This document shows positions 35,147 to 43,149 of a DNA stretch of 64,000 bases, piece by piece. The stretch is from Longimicrobium terrae (GTDB taxonomy: Bacteria; Gemmatimonadota; Gemmatimonadetes; Longimicrobiales; Longimicrobiaceae). The stretch's first letter is position 1. The number at the start of each line of letters is the position of its first letter. The DNA lies in assembly GCF_014202995.1 (NCBI RefSeq), contig NZ_JACHIA010000002.1, positions 138,645 to 202,644 on the forward strand, written 5' to 3'. The position numbers were made by a program, and so were the translations under genes. Below the pieces are notes generated by a model. The model had not been told where the DNA came from. It saw only the letters and a program-made list of their open reading frames with translations, and did no database searches.

Positions 35147-37075
35147 ATGAAAGCACGAACTGTCGCGCGGATTCTCGGAACTGCGGTGCTGGGACTCATC
35201 GCCGCGGCCGGCGGCTGCGCGGACCGCTCCACCGGCGCGCCCATCGCCAGCCCCGCGGCGGACCCGTCCGGGACGCTCGCCTGGTCTCCCGATCCGGAGA
35301 TCGTGCCGGGGGACACGCACTACCTGCTGGACGTGGTGCAGGAGGGGAGCACCACGTACCAGACCACCACGCCCGTCATCGACCCGCTCACCGGTGCGTC
35401 CATGACGACGTGGACGGTGGCGCACGAGACGGAAACGCAGCGCGTGGAGGCGGGATATGATGCGCTCGGGCGCGCCATCCAGGTCCTGCAGGAGACCACG
35501 CCGCTGTACGATCCCATGGAGCGCGCGGTGAACCTCAGCCGGCGCACCCGTTCCGTGGAGAACGTCATCTCCAGCTACGGCCCGGACGGCGCGCTGCTGC
35601 AGACGGACCACGGCACCGTCCAGAGCGCGCGGGGGATCGTTCCTTCATACGCGCAGATCACGGACGGCGTGGTGCTGGACGCCGAGGCGCTGGACACCGT
35701 TTCCGTCCTCACCGCGGACGCCACCGCGCTGGCCCCCACCGCCGGGCCTCGCGCCCGCGCCCGTCGCGCCGCCGGCGACCGGATCGAGGTGGTGAACGAG
35801 CTCACGCCCGACGTGTTCGGGCCGCGGACGGCGCGCGGGGCCGCGATGCTGGGCACGCGGGGATCGTTTGTCCGGACGTGGCGCCGGCAGGGCGGATCGT
35901 ATCTGCTGGAACGCACGGAGCTGGTTTCCGAGTGGGACGAGGAGCGCGGGGTGCGCAAGACGGAGCGGCAGGTGAACCAGATCCGCGTCGTGCGCCTGCA
36001 CCGGAACCCCCGGCGCGACGCGGAGCGCCGCACGCGGCGTGGCGGGATGGGCACGGTGGACGATGTGCGTCTGCGTTCCATCGGCGAAACGCCCGGAGAC
36101 AACTGTGTGGTGGGCCAGGAATGCCCGCCGGACGATCCTCCTCCTCCGCCTCCGCCGCCCGCGACGGAGTGCCTTCCGGTGCCCGGGGGCGCGCACCTGC
36201 TGTATCAGCATGGAATCAAGAGCGACGGCGGCTCGTTCTTTCAGATGCGGTCGTGGCTTGCCTGCGCGGTCTCGTGGGAGCGCATGCAGTCGCCCAGCAT
36301 CGACTGGCGGCGGCGCATCACCCAGCAGCGCGACGAACTGCGGGCCGCGGTGGCGCCGGGGATGCGGGACATGGTTCTCATCGGGCACAGCAACGGCGGG
36401 CTAGTCACGCGGTCGCTGGCGCAGTGGGCGCAGGTGAACCAGCCGGGGCTGGTAAAGGGCGTCATCACCCTCGACAGCCCCAATCAGGGTGCACTGGTGG
36501 CCCACAACCTGGCCGTTGCGAGCCTGCTTCTGAGTCCCGCTGTCATTGGCGCGGCCACCCTGGGCATCATGGACTACAATCCGTACGTTGTGGATGACAT
36601 GCCCAACAGCGCGTTTCTGCGGAACCTGAACGGTTTCAGCGAAACGTTCGTGAACGTCGGGATCCAGACGCACACGCCCAAGCGCTGGGTCGCATGGCGC
36701 ATTCTGCTCACGGGCGAGTGCCTGCCGCGCAGCGCGTGCGAGGCCGAAGTCGCGCGCCGTGCCCAGAAGCGCTACGATGACATGCGGCACACTTCCAGGT
36801 TTCTGTACCGGCCGTGGCACGCCATCCCGGCGGCGGCGGAGGCGCGCGCCCTGAACGGCTTCGATGCCACCTGGAACAAGCTCACCGCGCCCGGCAACCA
36901 CAAGAGCGACGGGTTCATCCACGACACCGGCCAGTACTATCCCCGTGCGCGGCAGAATCAGCTCATCCCGAACGGCGATTCCCATACAGGAACCACCACG
37001 AGTGACCTTGTACGGATCGAAGTCGTAAGAACTCTTGAAGATTCCAGAACCTTCGGCATCCGGCATCACCCATGA
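35147..37075 (+). CDS. Lipoprotein with alpha/beta-hydrolase (lipase-like) domain
   Basis: The 642-residue protein has a lipoprotein signal (lipobox-like AAGGC, Cys about residue 24) and an N-terminal strand-rich domain of about 290 residues. A linker with eight consecutive prolines (after CPPDD) leads to a hydrolase domain. That domain has an oxyanion-loop motif LLYQHGIKSDGG, nucleophile elbow GHSNGG and SPNQG, as in triacylglycerol lipases and PGAP1-like esterases. The expected terminal His may be in GDSHTG. It is translationally coupled (ATGA) to the first of three propeller lipoproteins, suggesting a joint cell-surface function. The substrate is unknown. Confidence 0.82.
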   Translation: MKARTVARILGTAVLGLIAAAGGCADRSTGAPIASPAADPSGTLAWSPDPEIVPGDTHYLLDVVQEGSTTYQTTTPVIDPLTGASMTTWTVAHETETQRVEAGYDALGRAIQVLQETTPLYDPMERAVNLSRRTRSVENVISSYGPDGALLQTDHGTVQSARGIVPSYAQITDGVVLDAEALDTVSVLTADATALAPTAGPRARARRAAGDRIEVVNELTPDVFGPRTARGAAMLGTRGSFVRTWRRQGGSYLLERTELVSEWDEERGVRKTERQVNQIRVVRLHRNPRRDAERRTRRGGMGTVDDVRLRSIGETPGDNCVVGQECPPDDPPPPPPPPATECLPVPGGAHLLYQHGIKSDGGSFFQMRSWLACAVSWERMQSPSIDWRRRITQQRDELRAAVAPGMRDMVLIGHSNGGLVTRSLAQWAQVNQPGLVKGVITLDSPNQGALVAHNLAVASLLLSPAVIGAATLGIMDYNPYVVDDMPNSAFLRNLNGFSETFVNVGIQTHTPKRWVAWRILLTGECLPRSACEAEVARRAQKRYDDMRHTSRFLYRPWHAIPAAAEARALNGFDATWNKLTAPGNHKSDGFIHDTGQYYPRARQNQLIPNGDSHTGTTTSDLVRIEVVRTLEDSRTFGIRHHP

Positions 37076-38223
37076 AGCGGTATATCCTGCCTCGCTGCTT
37101 CAGACCGCCTTGGACGCTCCTTGTTCTGGCGATCAATGCCGTCGCGTGCGCACCTGACGGAACGACGGCGCCCGCGGAGCCGCGGGACAAAATCGAGGTT
37201 GTCTGGCGTACGCCGATCACGGCCAGCGGTTCGGGCCGCGAGGATCTCGCCATTGACGACCATGCGTTCTACACGCTGGTCAATGGTGTTACCGCATACG
37301 ATCTGAACAGTGGCGCACTGCTCTGGAACGTTCCAGAATCCAGACATCGGGCGCTGAACCTTGTCGTTTCCAGCGGGCGTCTGTTTGTTTCCTCGACCGA
37401 CGTTCAGGCGATTGATGCCCGGACCGGGACTGCGTTGTGGCGGACCGCTGTCGACTCGCTTGCCCGGACGGAGACGACGGCCGACGATCGGGCGGTCTAC
37501 GTGGGAACGGATACCCGCCGGGTCGTGGCGTTGGACGTGTCCACGGGCCGGCCGCTCTGGTCCGCGGAGGTCCTTGCCGACGGCGCGTACCGCGAAAGCG
37601 TAATCGGCATTGTCGCGCATGGGGATACCGTGTACGCCGCCATCATCCAGGAATTGAACCAGAGCGGTGGCGCAAAGCGTGGGTGGATGGTGGCGCTGGA
37701 CCGCAATACGGGTCGCGTGCTCTGGCGATACGTCAACGAAAGGCTCAACGAGCCCCATGATGTGGGCGGGCACGCGGTTGCCGGCCGCATGCTGCTGATG
37801 AATGACCTGAACGGGGGCGCGATGATCGGCCTGGACCGGTTCACGGGGCAGGAAGTCTGGCGCAAGACAGGACCACGCGACCGCAGGGGGGCGTGGGACA
37901 GCTTCAAGGTGGTGGACGGGGTTGGCTACGTGGCCTCCAACGATACCCATCTGTACTCAGTTGATCCGGAAAGCGGCAGGACCATCTGGCAGACCGGGAT
38001 TGACGCGAGCGCTTCGTCGTCCGCCGTTTGCGGCGACAAGGTGTTCGCCGATGCGTTTGGTCTCCACATGGTGCGCAGGTCAGATGGGCATGTGCTTGCC
38101 ACGTTGTTTCTGGATGAAAATGGATCCGTGGGTTCCAGCTACGTGATCTCCCGGCTGCAGGCTCGCGGGAATCGAGTTTACTTCGTGGGCAACGATGCTG
38201 TGTATGCTGTGACCTGCAAGTGA
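37072..38223 (+). CDS. PQQ-type beta-propeller lipoprotein, paralog 1
   Basis: The 383-residue protein has a lipoprotein signal (INAVAC lipobox, Cys about 26). Repeated propeller blades of PQQ/BamB type follow (TAYDLNSGALLWNV, QAIDARTGTALWRT, VALDVSTGRPLWSA, VALDRNTGRVLWRY, YSVDPESGRTIWQT), each ending with the tryptophan-docking LW/IW. It starts within the stop of the lipase gene (ATGA). It is the most A/T-rich of the three tandem copies, and the next copy follows with a 4-bp overlap. Conserved Cys in SSAVCGDKVF and the final TCK may pair. It lacks the residues needed to call an alcohol dehydrogenase. Confidence 0.87.
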   Translation: MKRYILPRCFRPPWTLLVLAINAVACAPDGTTAPAEPRDKIEVVWRTPITASGSGREDLAIDDHAFYTLVNGVTAYDLNSGALLWNVPESRHRALNLVVSSGRLFVSSTDVQAIDARTGTALWRTAVDSLARTETTADDRAVYVGTDTRRVVALDVSTGRPLWSAEVLADGAYRESVIGIVAHGDTVYAAIIQELNQSGGAKRGWMVALDRNTGRVLWRYVNERLNEPHDVGGHAVAGRMLLMNDLNGGAMIGLDRFTGQEVWRKTGPRDRRGAWDSFKVVDGVGYVASNDTHLYSVDPESGRTIWQTGIDASASSSAVCGDKVFADAFGLHMVRRSDGHVLATLFLDENGSVGSSYVISRLQARGNRVYFVGNDAVYAVTCK

Positions 38224-39392
38224 GCAAAATCCCGTTTGCTCATCGGACTTCGCTCTGGATGTGCCAACGGCTCAAGCCTGTTTGCACGGGTTTGTTGATC
38301 TGCCTTCTGCCGGGTTGTGTACCGGGTGATTCAACGGAGCCCGTCGCCTCGGACGAGACCATCAGTGTCGTATGGCGCACGCCGATGACGGACGGCAACT
38401 CGGGCCGTGAGGATCTCGCCATCGATGACCACGCGTTCTACACACTGATCAGCGGCGTTTCTGCGTACGATCTGAACACGGGTGCGCTGCTGTGGCGAAC
38501 CGCTCGCCCGGCTGGCAGGCCTCTGAACCTCGTCGTCGCGGCCGGCCGGGTCTTCGTGCCAGCGAGCGAAATCTTTGCGCTGGACGCCCGGACCGGCGCC
38601 GAGTTGTGGCGAGTTACGCCCGACTCGCTCGGCCGCGTGGAAGCCGCCGTGGATGATCGCGCGTTCTACGTAGGGACAGACTCCCGCAGGGTCATTGCGT
38701 ACGATGTGGCCACGGGCCGGATGCTCTGGTCAGAGGAGGTTCTCGCCAGCGGCCCGTACTACGCGAGCGTCGACGCCATCATCACTCACGGGGACACGGT
38801 TTACGCTTCGGTGCTGGAGTACCTGAACCAGAGCGGGGGATTGAAGCGGGGCTGGATGATGGCGCTGGATCGGAACACGGGTCGTGTGCTCTGGCGTTAT
38901 CTCAACGAGCGGGTGAACGAACCCCATGATGCCGGAAACCACGCGGTCGCCGGCCGCATGCTGCTGATCAACGACCTGAACGGCGGGGCGATGATCGGGG
39001 TGGACCGGTTTACGGGGCGGGAGGTGTGGCGCCGGGTCGGGCCGCTGGACCGGCTGGGGGCGTGGGACACCTTCAAGGTCGTGGATGGGATTGCGTACGT
39101 CGCATCCAACGACACTTTTCTGTATGCCCTGGATCCAGAAACCGGCCGGATCATCTGGCGGACGAGCGTGGACGCGAGCGCCTCGTCATCCGCCGTCTGC
39201 GGGGACAAGGTGTTCGCGGGCGCCCGCGGGCTGCACATGGCCAGCAGGGCGGACGGCCGCATTCTCGCGACGCTGTTCCTGGATGCGCAGGGATCACTCG
39301 GAAGCAGCTACATCACATCGCGCCTGCATTCACAGGGCAGCCGCGTCTACTTCGTGGGGAATGACGCCGTGTACGCCGTCTCGTGCGATTGA
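38220..39392 (+). CDS. PQQ-type beta-propeller lipoprotein, paralog 2
   Basis: The 390-residue paralog of the flanking genes starts at a GTG inside the GTGA overlap with the upstream stop. Lipobox is LLPGC. The blades are homologous throughout (SAYDLNTGALLWRT, IAYDVATGRMLWSE, MALDRNTGRVLWRY, YALDPETGRIIWRT). The stretch NHAVAGRMLL-NDLNGGAMIG is shared by all three copies. Tandem duplication without a gap indicates expansion by unequal recombination. Binding partner and cargo are unknown; an outer-membrane location facing the periplasm or surface is inferred from the lipobox. Confidence 0.87.
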   Translation: MSKIPFAHRTSLWMCQRLKPVCTGLLICLLPGCVPGDSTEPVASDETISVVWRTPMTDGNSGREDLAIDDHAFYTLISGVSAYDLNTGALLWRTARPAGRPLNLVVAAGRVFVPASEIFALDARTGAELWRVTPDSLGRVEAAVDDRAFYVGTDSRRVIAYDVATGRMLWSEEVLASGPYYASVDAIITHGDTVYASVLEYLNQSGGLKRGWMMALDRNTGRVLWRYLNERVNEPHDAGNHAVAGRMLLINDLNGGAMIGVDRFTGREVWRRVGPLDRLGAWDTFKVVDGIAYVASNDTFLYALDPETGRIIWRTSVDASASSSAVCGDKVFAGARGLHMASRADGRILATLFLDAQGSLGSSYITSRLHSQGSRVYFVGNDAVYAVSCD

Positions 39393-40576
39393 TCACCAGA
39401 GTGCTGCCGGTTGCCGGCCGACGGCCCAAGCCTTTGTTCGCCGCGTGGCGGCTGTGGCTCGGCCTTGTGCTCTGCGCGCAGGCCGGGTGCATTCCGGACG
39501 CGACTCCCACCGAGCCGGAGAAGCCCGGCGGAACCATCGCGGTGGTCTGGCGGACACCGGTGACGCTCATCAACACGGGCCGCGAAGATCTCGCCGTCGA
39601 TGAGCACGCGTTCTACACCCTGTACCGGGGAATCTCCGCGTACGATACGGACTCCGGAGCGCTCCTCTGGAACGTGCCGGAATCCGCGTACCGCGCGCTG
39701 AACCTGGTCGCTGTCTCCGGAAGGGTGTTTGTCGCCTCGGTTTCCGTCCGGGCGTACGACGCCCGGAGCGGAGCCGAACTCTGGCGATCCGCGGTCGACT
39801 CGCTCGCCCGGACAGAGATCGCGGCCGACGAGCGGGCGGTGTACGTGGGCACCGATACGCGCCGTGTTCTGGCTCTGGACGTGGCGACGGGACGAACTCT
39901 GTGGTCCGCGGACGCCGTCGTCCCGGACGGCGACTACCGCGAAAGCGTAATCGGGATCGTGACGCACGGAGACACGGTGTACGCCGCCGTCATCCAGGAA
40001 CTGAACCAGAGCGGGGGCCGCAAGCGGGGGTGGATGGTGGCGCTGGACCGGAACACGGGGCGTGTGCTCTGGCGCTACGTGAACGAGCGGGAGAACGAGC
40101 CGCACGACCTTGGAAACCACGCGGTCGCCGGCCGCATGCTTCTGATGAATGACCTGAACGGCGGCGCGATGATCGGGGTGGACCGGTTTACGGGGCTGGA
40201 GGTGTGGCGCCGCATCGGGCCGCTGGACCGGTCCGGCGCGTCGGACGCGTTCGAGATCGTGGACGGGATCGCCTACCTCGCGTCGAACGATACGTTTCTC
40301 TACGCGCTGGACCCGGAAACCGGCCGCGCCATCTGGCAGACCAGCGTGGAAGGCAGTGCTTCGTCCTCCGCGGTCTGCGGGGACAAGGTGTTCGCGGGCG
40401 TACAGGGGGTGTACATGGCCAGCAGGGCGGATGGCCGCATCCTGGCAACGCTGTTCCTTGATGAGGCCGCCGGGCTGAAGGGCATCCATCTGGTCTCGCG
40501 CCTGCACACGTGGGGAAACCGCGTCTACTTCGTGGCCACCGACGCCGTATACGCTGTCTCCTGCGATCTTCCGTGA
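39383..40576 (+). CDS. PQQ-type beta-propeller lipoprotein, paralog 3
   Basis: The third tandem copy has 397 residues. The GTG start lies 10 bp inside the preceding gene. Its signal peptide is longer, with lipobox AQAGC. The blades again carry SAYDTDSGALLWNV, LALDVATGRTLWSA, VALDRNTGRVLWRY and YALDPETGRAIWQT. Codon use is closer to the genome norm than in the first copy. A 17-bp terminator follows, so the four genes from the lipase onward appear to form one transcription unit. Confidence 0.87.
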   Translation: MRLITRVLPVAGRRPKPLFAAWRLWLGLVLCAQAGCIPDATPTEPEKPGGTIAVVWRTPVTLINTGREDLAVDEHAFYTLYRGISAYDTDSGALLWNVPESAYRALNLVAVSGRVFVASVSVRAYDARSGAELWRSAVDSLARTEIAADERAVYVGTDTRRVLALDVATGRTLWSADAVVPDGDYRESVIGIVTHGDTVYAAVIQELNQSGGRKRGWMVALDRNTGRVLWRYVNERENEPHDLGNHAVAGRMLLMNDLNGGAMIGVDRFTGLEVWRRIGPLDRSGASDAFEIVDGIAYLASNDTFLYALDPETGRAIWQTSVEGSASSSAVCGDKVFAGVQGVYMASRADGRILATLFLDEAAGLKGIHLVSRLHTWGNRVYFVATDAVYAVSCDLP

Positions 40577-40621
40577 GCCGGTGAACGGAAACATCGGTTG
40601 ACTGTGTGTTGAAGCCGCATG

Positions 40622-40660
40622 CAAACGCGCCCTCCCGATCCGGTCGGGAGGGCGCGTTTG
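40622..40660. terminator. Bidirectional terminator
   Basis: A 17-bp perfect stem (CAAACGCGCCCTCCCGA and its complement) with a 5-nt loop lies between the third propeller gene (+) and the GYF-like gene (-), which converge here. Confidence 0.85.
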
Positions 40661-40682
40661 CGTTTGCCGCGGAATGGCGCGC

Positions 40683-42551
40683 TTACGGAGTTCGGGCGAT
40701 ACGCGCGATGATCCGGTCGGTGACGGGCTTCAGCACGTCGGCCCGGTCTTCCCGGTAGGCGACGGCGACGGTAAAGGATTGCGCCGCGTCGAACACACGC
40801 ACCAGCCGCACCCGGAACACGGTCGCGCCGGACTGGCGGCGGTACTCGCTCACCAGCGCGGTGAGCCCGTTCAGCGTCGTGCGCTGCGTGCCCGTCCAGC
40901 CGATCAGCGTTCCGTTGGTGGATTTCTCGATCCGGCCGCGCAGCAGCTTGTCGAGCGCGCTGATGTCGGCGTCGGATGCGTCGGCAACCTCTTTCTGCGT
41001 CACCTCTTCCGGATAGAAGCCCGCGTTCAGGATGCCGATGGGCTCGCTCTTCTCATCGTACCGGTTGGCGGCGTAGACGGTGTCGCGGCGCGCGTCGATG
41101 GTGTCCTGCGGCGGGGCGGCGGCCTTGGCCTTGTCTCCGTCGGAACGTCCGTCATCGTTGACCGTGATCCAGTCGTTCGGCACCTGCATGCTGATGTTGT
41201 GCGGCAGCAGAATGGTGACGTCCGCGCCGGAGGGCCGCGCGGCGACCGGGGCGGGGACGGCCGGGGCCGGCTTGTCGGGCTGCGTCACCCCGGCGCGCGC
41301 CAGAAGGCCGCCCGCGTACGGGTACGCCAGCCATCCCAGCCCCCCGATGATGATCAGCGCGGCGAGCACGTACCATCCCGCCTTGCTTTTCGGCCTCGCG
41401 ACAGGCGCGGGGCTCGACTGACCGGAAACCACCTCCACGTCCAGATCGTCCGCCTGCGACGTTGGCAGTTCGCCCGCGTCCTCGACAGCCACCCCCTGGT
41501 TCGCGGCCGGGACGGAGCCCGCGGCGAACACATGGCGAGCGGGCACTGCCGGCTCGACGGTGGACACGTGCGTCGCGCTCGTGGCGGGTGCGACGGTCGC
41601 GACCCAGTCGGAATCGGCCGGGCGCTCGCGCGCGGCCTCATTCTCGGGGTGCGGGTTGATCTCGCCGTGCCGGCTGTGATCCGGATCGATGTGATCCGTT
41701 GCGGCGGGCGCGATGGCTTCCCCGTGATCCCCCGGCTTCGGGTGCGCGACGGTCTCGATGGGCTCCACGTACTCGGCGCGGAGGTCGCCGTGCGCATCCC
41801 GGACCGGCTCGTACGTGGGGACGCCGGCGGCGGGAACGACGGGCGCGTGATCCACCAGTCCCCGGGCGGACGGGACGCGCTCGGTCGTGTCTATCGGTTC
41901 GAACCGCGTGACGCGCTCGGCTCGCACGGCGGGACCCGCTGCGTCCGCGAGTTGATCCGGGGTGACGCGCGGTGCCGGTACGTCGTCCGGTACGGCGACG
42001 GCCGGCGGAGCGGAAGTCGGCCTCTCCGAACGAGATGAGTCGTTCTCTGCAACCGGCGCAGTCTGCGGATTCCGGTATCCGGCCTTGTCCACGGACGGCG
42101 GAGCAGGGAAGGCGGGATCGCGGGCTACGGCCGGCACGGGTGCGGCAGGCGGCGCCGCGGATGCTCCCTGCGCTGCCTCCGATGGACGGAGCGGGCGCGC
42201 GTCGGTAAGCGCGGCAGCCGGCGCAGTCCTGGGCTCCGCCGGAGCATCGGCTGGCGCAGGGCGCGGAGGCGCAGCTGGCGCGGCGGGCGCGGCCGCGGGA
42301 GGAACGTTCGCGGGCGCGGGCGATGGCGGGGCGGCGGGGCCGGAAGGCGCCGCGGGACGGTACTTGCCCCGCAACGGCTCCAATGCCACTCGCGCGGGCT
42401 GATAATCCGCCATTCCCGGATGCCGGATCGGCGTATCCGGCGGCAGAATCCTGCGCCGCAGCAGCCCCACCAGTTCGTCGAGCGTCGCCGGGCCGGATGG
42501 CGCGCCGTCGTGCCAGTAGAACCAGACCCTGCCTTCCGGTAACGGTCCCAT
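40683..42551 (-). CDS. GYF-like-domain protein with Pro/Ala-rich linker and transmembrane helix
   Basis: The 622-residue protein begins with a GYF_2/DUF4339-like domain of about 55 residues (VWFYWHDGAPSGPATLDELV, then PDTPIRHPGM). This is followed by about 360 residues of low-complexity Pro/Ala linker and acidic segments. A single membrane helix (the VLAALIIIGGLGWLAYPYAG region) leads to a C-terminal globular domain of about 190 residues (NISMQVPNDWITVND, LRGRIEKSTNGTLIGW). The GYF-like part would be cytoplasmic and the last domain periplasmic. The function is not known. ATG 42551 starts just before the conserved domain; no strong ribosome site is seen. Confidence 0.8.
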   Translation of the reverse strand: MGPLPEGRVWFYWHDGAPSGPATLDELVGLLRRRILPPDTPIRHPGMADYQPARVALEPLRGKYRPAAPSGPAAPPSPAPANVPPAAAPAAPAAPPRPAPADAPAEPRTAPAAALTDARPLRPSEAAQGASAAPPAAPVPAVARDPAFPAPPSVDKAGYRNPQTAPVAENDSSRSERPTSAPPAVAVPDDVPAPRVTPDQLADAAGPAVRAERVTRFEPIDTTERVPSARGLVDHAPVVPAAGVPTYEPVRDAHGDLRAEYVEPIETVAHPKPGDHGEAIAPAATDHIDPDHSRHGEINPHPENEAARERPADSDWVATVAPATSATHVSTVEPAVPARHVFAAGSVPAANQGVAVEDAGELPTSQADDLDVEVVSGQSSPAPVARPKSKAGWYVLAALIIIGGLGWLAYPYAGGLLARAGVTQPDKPAPAVPAPVAARPSGADVTILLPHNISMQVPNDWITVNDDGRSDGDKAKAAAPPQDTIDARRDTVYAANRYDEKSEPIGILNAGFYPEEVTQKEVADASDADISALDKLLRGRIEKSTNGTLIGWTGTQRTTLNGLTALVSEYRRQSGATVFRVRLVRVFDAAQSFTVAVAYREDRADVLKPVTDRIIARIARTP

Positions 42552-42769
42552 GCTGCACCCGAAGTCGATGTGGAACTGACAGCTGAAAGCCGCCCCGCGA
42601 TCACCGTCCACCATGTGAGCGGCGCGGGGCCCGGCACGCAAGCACCTGATCCGCTCATCCGCGAAGATCATCATTATCCGCGGGCTGCTACCCGGGACGG
42701 ACGCACCCTGGATCGCAACAACGACCGGCTCCCGAGCGAAAGCCGGGCCGGAACCACAAACGCGAGGCC

Positions 42770-42973
42770 GTGAAAGACATTTTCATCGAACCGGAGACCC
42801 GCGAACCGGCGGCGGATACCGATCCGTCCGTGGCGGAAGCAGAGCGCCGCCGTCTGTTGGCGGAGCAGGTAGCCGACCGCATTCAGCGGGAATTGACGGG
42901 CGATCTGGAACTGCTGCGAGCGCGCCTGGGACTGGCCCCGCGGTCCACGCCGGACGACGGCGCGGGCGGCTGA
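42770..42973 (+). CDS. Possible small hypothetical protein
   Basis: A 67-residue frame with GTG start. The sequence is acidic and helical (EAERRRLLAEQVADRIQREL) with balanced composition, unlike the Arg/Ala-rich noise frames nearby. Only a weak GAGG precedes it, 2 nt from the start. It lies 177 bp upstream of the M1 peptidase gene. Not recognised. Confidence 0.4.
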   Translation: MKDIFIEPETREPAADTDPSVAEAERRRLLAEQVADRIQRELTGDLELLRARLGLAPRSTPDDGAGG

Positions 42974-43149
42974 CCAGCGGTTGCCGGCACGCGGCGCCGG
43001 CCAGCGAAGATCATCGGTCGTGGCGGATGATGGATGGCGTGCTCTCCGCTGTCGCGGGCGGGCGCGATTGCTGCAGCATCTCTGGATCCGCCCACGGCCG
43101 GCAGCGGCCGCGGGCCGGCAGAGCGTACGATCAACCCCCCACATCGCAG

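Noticed and set aside
37072-40576. PQQ-dependent alcohol dehydrogenases
   Set aside because: The blades match PQQ/BamB-type repeats, but the proteins are only about 390 residues and lack catalytic Asp/Cys-Cys and calcium-site patterns.
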